Assembly: GCA_023415275.1 (NCBI GenBank)
Contig: JAEZLJ010000162.1
Span: 1 to 46,599 of the forward strand
DNA length: 46,599 bases
Reading direction: 5' to 3'
From: Bacteroidota bacterium
Lineage (GTDB): Bacteria > Bacteroidota > Bacteroidia > Chitinophagales > Chitinophagaceae
The notes beneath the pieces are model-generated. The model worked only from the letters and a program-made list of their open reading frames with translations, was not told where the DNA came from and made no database searches. Positions 8,855-16,220 of the stretch are shown here, piece after piece (the first letter of the stretch is position 1; each line of letters starts with the position of its first letter). The translations under genes were made by a program, and so were the position numbers.

Positions 8855-9511
8855 TCAAAACCTGTAGCCAACATATAATTGTACCAATCCATTTTTAAAA
8901 TCCGTTGTTTCGGGGTCAAATGGCAAAGGAAACGCCGATGGCTCGCTAGTCATTTTCTTATACAGCTTTCCCAACCCCAGGTTGTAACGGCCGCCTACCA
9001 GTAATCCCTTAAATGGAAAGATCTCCACACCACCTACAAAACCATAATCAAAGCGGTTCATAAGGCCTGTAATAGAGCTGTCCTTTGAATTGGTAGTGGC
9101 TCTTGATTTCAATAAATAACCGATCTGGGCACCTGCCTGCAATTGCAGCACTTTTGCAATGGTAAAAGTGGTTAATTGGGGCAAGTAGATATAATCGTTT
9201 TGCACATCCGTGTTCTTACCACCATTATCAAAGCTGTAACCCTGCCTGGAGAATATGATCTCTGACCTGTAACCAATGCCTTTTGAAGCAGGTGCATAAA
9301 AGGCACCGATCATAAAGCCGGTATTGTTATTTTTTTTAAGTCCTTCAGACTTACCAGTCAGGTAAGACCAGTTATAACCAACTTTCAAACCCAGTTTTGG
9401 TTTGTATTCGTCCATTTGCTTTTTAAAATCTGCTGAAGATGGCAGGTTTTGCGCTGCTACATAGCCTGCGGAAACAGCTGCCAGGAATAAGGTAAATAGT
9501 ATCTTTCTCAT
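8855..9511 (-). CDS. Outer-membrane beta-barrel protein, PorT-like
   Basis: About 218 residues from the chosen start, ATG 9511. A longer frame opens at 9568, but only the 9511 start puts a standard signal peptide (MRKILFTLFLAAVSAGYVAAQ) at the N-terminus. The mature part opens with PKLGLKVGYNWSYLTG, a typical first barrel strand, and continues with alternating strands and Tyr/Gly turns. The C-terminus VQLYVGYRF ends in Phe, as outer-membrane barrels do. Family: small Bacteroidota porin-like or PorT-type barrel; no specific function can be read. It stands alone between a terminator and a divergent channel gene. Confidence 0.82.
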   Translation of the reverse strand: MRKILFTLFLAAVSAGYVAAQNLPSSADFKKQMDEYKPKLGLKVGYNWSYLTGKSEGLKKNNNTGFMIGAFYAPASKGIGYRSEIIFSRQGYSFDNGGKNTDVQNDYIYLPQLTTFTIAKVLQLQAGAQIGYLLKSRATTNSKDSSITGLMNRFDYGFVGGVEIFPFKGLLVGGRYNLGLGKLYKKMTSEPSAFPLPFDPETTDFKNGLVQLYVGYRF

Positions 9512-9677
9512 AAACGTTTTATTTAAAGCAGCAAGAAAATATAATAGGTGGCGTGTAGAAAGCAGCATTGAGATGAAGTGTTAAAAAAGAAGACTGAATT
9601 GCTTCATTACTATCATACGCGCTCAGCAATGGCATGATTATTAACCTGTATCCAATAACAGTTTAAAGCACTGCATC

Positions 9678-10328
9678 ATGAAGATCGCAACGACAAGGGT
9701 GGAAACTTTTAGTGATTGTGTCATATCCATTATCATTACTATCATGGTGCTGGCATTGAAGCTTCCTGATTTCAATCATGGAAACTCTGAATGGGGCATG
9801 CGCCATTACCTGGTACAGATACTTCCCTATTTTGTTTCTTATGCATTTAGCTTTATGATGATCGGCATATTCTGGACACACCACCACCATATGTTTCACC
9901 TTTTAAAAAGAACAGATGAAAAGCTGCAATGGCTTAACCTTATCTTCCTTTTCTGGATGAGCCTTATACCCATTACTACGGCTGTGGTAGGGGCAAGTCC
10001 CAGGTTATCTGAGTCTTTGGCAGTGTACGGCTTTGTATTATTGATGACCACTATTGCCTTTGCTTTCATGCGTTCTTATACTATCAAGAAGGAATTGGTA
10101 CATAAATCAGAGGACAGGAGCATGAACAGGAAGATAAGGACCGTATCTATTAAGGCAAAGACAAAATCTTTTATCGTAGCATTTGTGTACCTGGTTTCCA
10201 TTCCGCTGGCCTACGTCAGTATTTACATCGCTTATGCCTGTTTCATTGGTGCTGCCATTGTATTTTTTATACCCGATGGCATAGACGATGAAAGGCTGGC
10301 AGAAAAGATCATAGAAAATAACCAGTAA
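9678..10328 (+). CDS. TMEM175-family (DUF1211) membrane protein
   Basis: Inner-membrane protein of 216 residues with about six hydrophobic helices. The family-defining motif RxxxFSD is at 7-13 (RVETFSD), followed by the pore-lining first helix CVISIIITIMVLALKLP. Bacterial members have one such repeat and assemble as tetramers that conduct potassium with weak selectivity. Length fits the single-repeat form. It seems to be transcribed alone; nothing nearby indicates its regulation. Confidence 0.88.
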   Translation: MKIATTRVETFSDCVISIIITIMVLALKLPDFNHGNSEWGMRHYLVQILPYFVSYAFSFMMIGIFWTHHHHMFHLLKRTDEKLQWLNLIFLFWMSLIPITTAVVGASPRLSESLAVYGFVLLMTTIAFAFMRSYTIKKELVHKSEDRSMNRKIRTVSIKAKTKSFIVAFVYLVSIPLAYVSIYIAYACFIGAAIVFFIPDGIDDERLAEKIIENNQ

Positions 10329-10481
10329 GCATTTCTGGCCATTTTTTTGTGAATTCCACTCATTACGACTTGGATAGGTACCCACCTGTCAACAATGATT
10401 TAGACCTTACATGTATTTGGTTTGAAATTAATCTGCATTTCTGACGGCCAGTACTTAACTTTCCTATATAAATACTTTGCT

Positions 10482-11012
10482 ATGAAAAGAATAGTTTCAC
10501 TTGCTCTGTTAAGCACCGCCTTATTCATATCTGCCTCTGTAAAGGCACAGGAAGATAAATCCAAAAGACCCAGCCCACCGGCCATGGTTACGCAAAAAAT
10601 AAAGTCAGGCGCCACCATCAGCATTGATTATAGCCAGCCTTCTTTAAAAGGCCGCACCATTGGAAAAGATGTGGAGCCTAAACAAGGTGAACTATGGCGC
10701 GCCGGGGCCAATGAAGCCACTGTATTTGAAACAAACAAAGATGTAAAAGTTGAAGGTAAGTCCCTACCTGCAGGAAAGTATGCCTTGTTTATGATGGATA
10801 ACGGTAATGATTATACTGTCATCTTTAACCAGATATGGAAAACATGGGGTGCTTACGATCATGATAAGAACAAGGCCAAAGATGTCTTACAGGTGAAAGT
10901 GAAGCCTGAAACCGCTTCCACTTCACAGGAAAAACTAACTTATACCATTGATGAGTCAGGAAAAGTATCCTTGCTTTGGGGAGACAGGATCATCAGTTTC
11001 AATGTGCAATAA
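10482..11012 (+). CDS. Secreted DUF2911 protein
   Basis: A 176-residue exported protein of unknown function, DUF2911 family, frequent in Bacteroidota. I chose ATG 10482 rather than the upstream in-frame ATG at 10422 because it begins a clean signal peptide (MKRIVSLALL... ASVKAQ). Family hallmarks visible are IDYSQPSLKGRTIG, the block GELWRAGANEATVFET and the strand pair LPAGKYALFMM. These look like a compact beta sandwich, probably periplasmic. A strong terminator follows, so the gene is monocistronic. Confidence 0.85.
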   Translation: MKRIVSLALLSTALFISASVKAQEDKSKRPSPPAMVTQKIKSGATISIDYSQPSLKGRTIGKDVEPKQGELWRAGANEATVFETNKDVKVEGKSLPAGKYALFMMDNGNDYTVIFNQIWKTWGAYDHDKNKAKDVLQVKVKPETASTSQEKLTYTIDESGKVSLLWGDRIISFNVQ

Positions 11013-11033
11013 TTATCAACCTATTAGTCTAAG

Positions 11034-11061
11034 GCCTCCTGTATACAGGAGGCTTTTTTTT
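11034..11061 (+). terminator. Rho-independent terminator
   Basis: A perfect 20-base palindrome (GCCTCCTGTA/TACAGGAGGC, 11034-11053) followed by eight T residues, 21 bp after the DUF2911 stop codon. Confidence 0.88.
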
Positions 11062-11134
11062 TATTTATATCTTACCGTTAGGCAGAACCTTTTTCTATTT
11101 ATAATTGTATAATTCAAGAGAATTAACGCTATAA

Positions 11135-11151
11135 TTCGCCATCCTGGCGAA
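11135..11151. promoter_or_regulatory. Possible operator for the ArsR-type regulator
   Basis: TTCGCCA-TCC-TGGCGAA is a perfect 7-bp inverted repeat 55 bp upstream of the ArsR-type start codon. ArsR proteins often repress themselves through inverted repeats. It lacks a T tract, so it is less likely a terminator. Assignment is inference. Confidence 0.35.
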
Positions 11152-11206
11152 AATCATGATATATATCACACAATTTTTTTATCTTACTATAGCTTAATGG
11201 ACCAAA

Positions 11207-11563
11207 ATGCAAACATCAAACCAAAATGAACTCGTAATTGAGGTCATTCAAATCAAAAAGGCTGCTTTAATATTCAGGGCTGTCAACCATCCCCTCAGGC
11301 GCCAGATTCTTCAGCTTCTTCATCAGAATGTACGTATGACGGTTACAGAAGTTTTTATCAAGTTAAGACTTGAGCAATCTGTAGCTTCCCAACACCTGGC
11401 CATTCTCCGCAAGGCAGGATTTGTATTAACCGAAAGACAGGGTAAGTTTATATTTTACTCGGTCAACTATCAACGCCTGAAACAAATACACGAAGTAGCA
11501 GAAGAGATCATTCACACTACAAAGGAAAAAGCAAGCGATACTGAACTTTCCACAGAAAGCTAA
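11207..11563 (+). CDS. ArsR-family winged-helix transcriptional regulator
   Basis: A 118-residue DNA-binding protein. The core runs from HPLRRQILQLL through the helix-turn-helix (TVTEVFIKLRLEQSVASQHLAILRKAG cut here into its two helices, about 45-72) to the wing ERQGKFIFYSV. No cysteine metal-sensing motif (ELCVCDL-type) is present, so it is not a classical arsenic or cadmium sensor. Target genes are not obvious; the neighbour across the gap is a degenerate receiver gene on the other strand. An inverted repeat upstream may be its operator. Confidence 0.88.
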   Translation: MQTSNQNELVIEVIQIKKAALIFRAVNHPLRRQILQLLHQNVRMTVTEVFIKLRLEQSVASQHLAILRKAGFVLTERQGKFIFYSVNYQRLKQIHEVAEEIIHTTKEKASDTELSTES

Positions 11564-11638
11564 GAGATTATATACGTGATGATGGTACAATGCTATCCCA
11601 ACAAAAAAGGGGTAGGTGGCCAATTTACGTGTTGAAAA

Positions 11639-11995
11639 TCAACCCATGCTTAATATTTCCTGGATCTTCCTGTCAAAATAGTTTATATCTGTCGGCATTT
11701 TGATCACATGCCATCGTCTTGAAGTATGATTAGCGGGACCTTCATTTTCTTTTATCAGGATGATCTTTCTCCTGCTTTGCTCCAGGTAGGCATATACCTC
11801 TGCCGTCATATTTCTAACCCCTTCATGAATGATGAGGATAGAAGGCTTGAACCTTTCTACACGTTGGCTGATCTCCTGGGCATCCTCAGATGCTTCCACC
11901 TTATATCCTTTGTGAATCAGCGATAAATAAATACGGGACAGGTGATGGAGGTCACTGTTCACCACCAGAACACGTGTTCTTTTAAACATAGCCAA
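11639..11995 (-). CDS. Degenerate stand-alone receiver domain
   Basis: A 118-residue single-domain protein with the receiver pattern: strand RVLVVNSD, strand PSILIIHEG, strand RKIILIKEN and a final WHVIKMPTD carrying the conserved Lys-Pro region (K99). The phosphoacceptor Asp expected at position 57 is His (H57), with E58 beside it, and only one acidic residue (D15) remains in the usual acidic pair. It is therefore probably a pseudo-receiver that does not take phosphate in the normal way. No output domain is present. Fold call is by pattern, not search. Confidence 0.65.
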   Translation of the reverse strand: MAMFKRTRVLVVNSDLHHLSRIYLSLIHKGYKVEASEDAQEISQRVERFKPSILIIHEGVRNMTAEVYAYLEQSRRKIILIKENEGPANHTSRRWHVIKMPTDINYFDRKIQEILSMG

Positions 11996-12197
11996 GGGTT
12001 GAGTAAGGTCCTGTAATCAGGATATTGGAAGCAGCTGCAAGATAACTTTCACGATAACCCCAGGCAATCGGATTTATGCCTGTATAATTTACCTGGCGAC
12101 GTCTGCAATAACTGTGGCCAACTACCTATAATCATGGCTGTTACTCAATGGAAATCATATTCTTTTTGCTCCTCTTATTTTAGCCGGGAACAGTGGA

Positions 12198-14624
12198 TCA
12201 ATCATCATCGTCTTCCTGTGATCCATGCACAAAGGCAGCCCTCCTGGGACCGGGGAATGGCACTGCCTCACCTTTTACAGCATGCCACAACACTTCATTG
12301 AATTCAAGGTCAGGAATAGCATCTTCCTTTGCCAGGTTGAAAGTCTCAGAACGTTCCTGCCATTTGTTTCTGACTATGTTTCTTTCCAGCAGGTCAACAT
12401 TGGCAGGCAGGATATTAAAACCAGTGGTATCTGCGGCTGTATTGAAGCACCTCCACATGGGTGTGGCTGCTGCATCATATTGCGTCATAGGCGGTAGCCC
12501 CAGTATCAATTCCATTGTCCTTAATACAGAACTGGTGGTATAGGGCGTATGATCAATAAAATTTCTTTTTACAAAACCACCGGCCATATAAGCGGTGCTG
12601 CGATGTGCATCCACATGATCAGCACCATTTTGTGCGTCATCCTCCAATATAAATACTACCGTTTCTTTCCAGATGGGAGACTTGCTTAAATAGTTGATGA
12701 ACATGCCTACTGCCAGGTCATTATCAGCCACCATCGCAAAAGGCGACTTCTTTCCCCACTTCAAACCATTGGTATGATCGTTCCCAAACCGCACTGTATT
12801 GAACCTTGGAAGGGCACCCTGAGAAAGCAATGAATCAAAATCTCTTTTCCACTGAAAGAAGCGGGTGGTATCCATAACATCCCCATTGAACCCTGTGAAA
12901 TAAGGGCAATAATGACCTCGCAGAGCTGGAATATTAGGCTTGTAATCATCTGCAAACTCACCATAGCTGCGGTAGCTTACACCATATTTTTTACAGTGGT
13001 CCCAAATAAAACCTGCTTTGTTATTGGCTATAGCCCTCCTTCCTTCCGCATCGTAATCGCCACCTCTTTTACCATAACTGGTAGGCCATGTCTTTTCCAG
13101 GTAATCTGTAGCATACGCGCCCATACTCCAGTTATGTCCATCTGCACTCACCTCTGCATCCACATAAAAATTATCCAGCAACACAAACTGTTCTGCCAAT
13201 GCATGGAGATTGGGAGTAATTTTTCTACCAAACAATACAAGTGAAGTATCACCATTACCACCTGGCAAATCGCCCAGCACTTGGTCATAGGTCCTGTTCT
13301 CTTTGATCACATAGAATACATATTTGATGGGCGATGGCTGTCGGGGAGACCTGGGTACAGGATTGTGCAGTGCTCCCTCGGTCATCAATTCCTTTTGACG
13401 GGTATAGGGTGTGTTGCCATATACGGCTTTTGTATATTCAGCCAGTTGCCAACTATTGGGCTCAGCTAGTATGCTAAGCCCACCCTTAAATAGTCCACCT
13501 ATATACTGAACACCTTTTTGCATGGCAGTATCTCCTTCATGGCGCCACACTTTTTCCTGCGGAGATACGGGGTTAGGACCATGAGGATTAGCCATTGAAG
13601 CGAAACCCTTTCCATTGGCTATCCATAATTTATTTCCTATCACCCTGACATTTGTTGGGTACCATCCAGCCGGTATAAATCCCTTTGATTGGCTGCGACC
13701 CGGCACACTCACATCAAAAACAGCAATGCAATTATTATCAGCGTTAGCTGCATACAGGGTTTTCCCATTGTCACTCAAGGCAAGTCCGTTGGTAGTGGAA
13801 CCACTGGGTGCATTGGGATACAAAGCTGCATTCAGGGTCTCTATCACCTTTCTTTGGCGGGTATCAATAACCGACACTGAATTATCATTGGCATTGCACA
13901 CATACAAATACCTTGCATTCTTTGACAAGACCATCTCGTTAGGGTTGTCCCCTACAGGTATGGAAGCATCAAAGGCCTGCTTTTGCGTATCAAATACCAA
14001 CACCTTGTCACAGCCCCAGCAACTGATATATAATTGTTTCCTGTCGAGGCTAAGCAGGCAACTATAACCTTCACCGTTCAACGGAAAAACATTCTTCACC
14101 TTCATCGTTCTCAGGTCTGCCACATACAGGCTGTTATTTTCCTTGGTAATCACGTACAATAGCTGCCCAGCATCATCCACTGCAATTCCCGCAGGCGATA
14201 TTTTATTGGGCCATGGTCTTCCAAGTTGCAGGGTATCTTTTGCCTTTAATTTGTTATTCAAAATGCTAAAGCGAAGGATACAGTTATCATTGCCTCCGGA
14301 TGCGTAGAGGTATTTATTGTCTGTGCTGAATGCCAGACCATACCATGCCTTCCCCACTTCCACCCAATCCAGTTGCTTTTCTTTATTGACATCAAACAAT
14401 TGCAACATCTGGAAGCTTTGTCCATTATTAGTCACCGCCACCAGTTTTCTATCCGGGCTTACCACCATATTCAACGGTAGGTCGCCCAGTGGCAATCTTT
14501 TACCAACTGGGGTAACGCTCCATCCATTGGGCAGGCGCACCCTGATCTTATTTAAACTGTCGGCTGTCTGGGCAAACGAATGGATATAAAGAAAAGGAAT
14601 AAGAAGGACAAGGATGTTTTTCAC
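12198..14624 (-). CDS. YncE-type beta-propeller fused to a phosphoesterase
   Basis: Exported two-domain protein. I favour GTG 14624, which starts a normal signal peptide (VKNILVLLIPFLYIHSFAQ); ATG 14660 would add 12 residues before it. In numbering from 14660, residues 40-360 are YncE-like propeller blades (repeats such as YLYVCNANDNSVSVIDT and TLYAANADNNCIAVFD). Residues 445-760 are a PF04185-type phosphoesterase of the alkaline phosphatase superfamily: ENRTYDQ 454-460, SADGHNWS 505-512, NDHT 627-630 and LEDDAQNGADHVDAHRS from 672, which contain the likely metal ligands. The substrate is probably a phosphomono- or diester outside the cytoplasm. It lies downstream of the TonB receptor pair but beyond a terminator. 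Confidence 0.9.
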   Translation of the reverse strand: MKNILVLLIPFLYIHSFAQTADSLNKIRVRLPNGWSVTPVGKRLPLGDLPLNMVVSPDRKLVAVTNNGQSFQMLQLFDVNKEKQLDWVEVGKAWYGLAFSTDNKYLYASGGNDNCILRFSILNNKLKAKDTLQLGRPWPNKISPAGIAVDDAGQLLYVITKENNSLYVADLRTMKVKNVFPLNGEGYSCLLSLDRKQLYISCWGCDKVLVFDTQKQAFDASIPVGDNPNEMVLSKNARYLYVCNANDNSVSVIDTRQRKVIETLNAALYPNAPSGSTTNGLALSDNGKTLYAANADNNCIAVFDVSVPGRSQSKGFIPAGWYPTNVRVIGNKLWIANGKGFASMANPHGPNPVSPQEKVWRHEGDTAMQKGVQYIGGLFKGGLSILAEPNSWQLAEYTKAVYGNTPYTRQKELMTEGALHNPVPRSPRQPSPIKYVFYVIKENRTYDQVLGDLPGGNGDTSLVLFGRKITPNLHALAEQFVLLDNFYVDAEVSADGHNWSMGAYATDYLEKTWPTSYGKRGGDYDAEGRRAIANNKAGFIWDHCKKYGVSYRSYGEFADDYKPNIPALRGHYCPYFTGFNGDVMDTTRFFQWKRDFDSLLSQGALPRFNTVRFGNDHTNGLKWGKKSPFAMVADNDLAVGMFINYLSKSPIWKETVVFILEDDAQNGADHVDAHRSTAYMAGGFVKRNFIDHTPYTTSSVLRTMELILGLPPMTQYDAAATPMWRCFNTAADTTGFNILPANVDLLERNIVRNKWQERSETFNLAKEDAIPDLEFNEVLWHAVKGEAVPFPGPRRAAFVHGSQEDDDD

Positions 14625-14754
14625 ATGTGCGGTTTTAAGGTCAATGCTTTGAGGCTGCAAAGGTCAATAAAATTCCAATATGGATTCATTAGAATGAAGC
14701 GATCCCTTTACACCTGTACCTGGATATATTTTGTTGATTCCTGTAAGCTGCCTT

Positions 14755-14793
14755 TAAACAACAAAAGCCATACTGTCAAATACAGTATGGCTT
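14755..14793 (-). terminator. Terminator after the beta-helix lipoprotein gene
   Basis: AAGCCATACTGT (14765-14776) and ACAGTATGGCTT (14782-14793) form a perfect 12-bp stem with a 5-base loop. On the minus strand it leads into TTTTGTTGTTT. It sits between the lipoprotein gene and the phosphoesterase gene, so the latter is transcribed by read-through or from its own promoter. Confidence 0.82.
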
Positions 14794-14815
14794 CGTTCAA
14801 TAAAGTAAGGCATGA

Positions 14816-16198
14816 TTACATGAAGCGTGTCCATGTCTTCCACCAGGTATCACCCACCGCACAAGCACCTTTATAATTAACACTGGTCAGGCCATTCAGC
14901 TTGCCATGTGTAAATACCCCGCCATTGGCGGCTGGCGATCCGGCAGTAGGATTAAAATCCGGAGCTGTATAATTAAATGGAGCTATCAAACCAACCTCTG
15001 AATTGTTGACCAGGATACTGTTTCCATATGCAGCGGTATTGAACCAGCTTGTAATACTGGCTGTGGTAGCACCAGTTGGTGCCGTAGTGCTGGAACCATA
15101 CAGCACAGGATTGGGTGAGCCGGCTATGATAGTATTCTGAACAAACAAGCCTCCGGGAATATTGTTATCGGTAGGTATGCCTTTGGTAGCATCAATGTAC
15201 AAACCATTAGGCCAACCCATGATCAGTGAATTAAAAATTGAGATGGAAGAATTCCTCCTGATCTGTGCACCCCACACAAACAGGTTGTTGCCTGTATTGG
15301 CCAAAGTAGCCTTAGGTCCCAGCGCAGTGATGTTTGAGAAAACAGCAGACGTTTGTGGTGTTAATGCGCTTCCATTGGCATCATTGTCACTTTCAAAGGC
15401 TTCGCTCTTTGATATATCAGCTACAGAGGAATCTCTCAACACAATACCAAACTGCACCTTTCCTGAGTAGCCGTTGTCTGTATCGAAATCATCATCTAAG
15501 GCCTTAAAAGAAATAAGATGCTTACAATTTACAGTACCACCAAACCACTCAAAAGAATCGTCATTAGCATAAGATACCTGCACATTGTCCACCAATGTTT
15601 GATTTCCTACTCCACCAAAGGTTAATCCATTGATCTCTTTATCCGGCAGAAAAGCATACCCCGCATATTCAATACGAACATATCTTAATATTCCGCTGTT
15701 ATCAGCAGGATTGGTACCTCCGTACAATCCCAGTCCATCACTGTTATTGATACCACCTTCAATTTCACCTACACCCTGCACACCATTAAATGAACTGTTT
15801 ACCGGTGCATTTCCCAGTATCACAATGCCCGCCCAGTCGCCTCTTTGCGGTGTGGCAGACTCTGATGTAAATACAATTGGCTTTTCTGCTGTTCCGTCGG
15901 CCGAGATCTTTGCATTGCGTGTAATGATCAATCCGCCGCGCTGCCCGGTCTCTCCTACTATTTTAGTGCCTGGCTCAATGGTCAATACAGCACCATTGGT
16001 TACATACACCAGTCCTCTCAGCTTGTAAACATTACTTGCTTTCAATGTCCTGTTTTCTGTTATACGTCCTTCCAGTATCGTGTTCTCAGTACCTGTTGTC
16101 GGTGGTGTTACTACAGTGGTTCCACCATCCATTTCAATCTTGCGGCAACCGCTGCTCAGTAATCCTATGATAGCGGTCATTGTCAGTAGCTTTTTCAT
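14816..16198 (-). CDS. Beta-helix lipoprotein paired with TonB receptor
   Basis: A 460-residue surface or periplasmic lipoprotein. ATG 16198 is chosen because it gives a lipobox (GLLSSGC, Cys 18) and starts 22 bp after the receptor gene ends; the frame open to 16345 would overlap that gene. The mature protein has many short strands with regularly placed Asn/Gly/Asp turns (VYVTNGAVLTIEPGTKIVG, WFGGTVNCKHLISFKALDDD), the look of a right-handed parallel beta helix. Such proteins often accompany TonB receptors in Bacteroidota in place of SusD. It may bind or present the ligand; this is inference. No catalytic motif is evident. Confidence 0.75.
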   Translation of the reverse strand: MKKLLTMTAIIGLLSSGCRKIEMDGGTTVVTPPTTGTENTILEGRITENRTLKASNVYKLRGLVYVTNGAVLTIEPGTKIVGETGQRGGLIITRNAKISADGTAEKPIVFTSESATPQRGDWAGIVILGNAPVNSSFNGVQGVGEIEGGINNSDGLGLYGGTNPADNSGILRYVRIEYAGYAFLPDKEINGLTFGGVGNQTLVDNVQVSYANDDSFEWFGGTVNCKHLISFKALDDDFDTDNGYSGKVQFGIVLRDSSVADISKSEAFESDNDANGSALTPQTSAVFSNITALGPKATLANTGNNLFVWGAQIRRNSSISIFNSLIMGWPNGLYIDATKGIPTDNNIPGGLFVQNTIIAGSPNPVLYGSSTTAPTGATTASITSWFNTAAYGNSILVNNSEVGLIAPFNYTAPDFNPTAGSPAANGGVFTHGKLNGLTSVNYKGACAVGDTWWKTWTRFM

Positions 16199-16220
16199 TG
16201 TTGTATGCTTAAAGAATTTG

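Noticed and set aside
14740..14763. A PHO-like array before the phosphoesterase gene
   Set aside because: On the minus strand only two TTAM words are 11 bp apart and they fall in the tail of the terminator. Too weak to claim.
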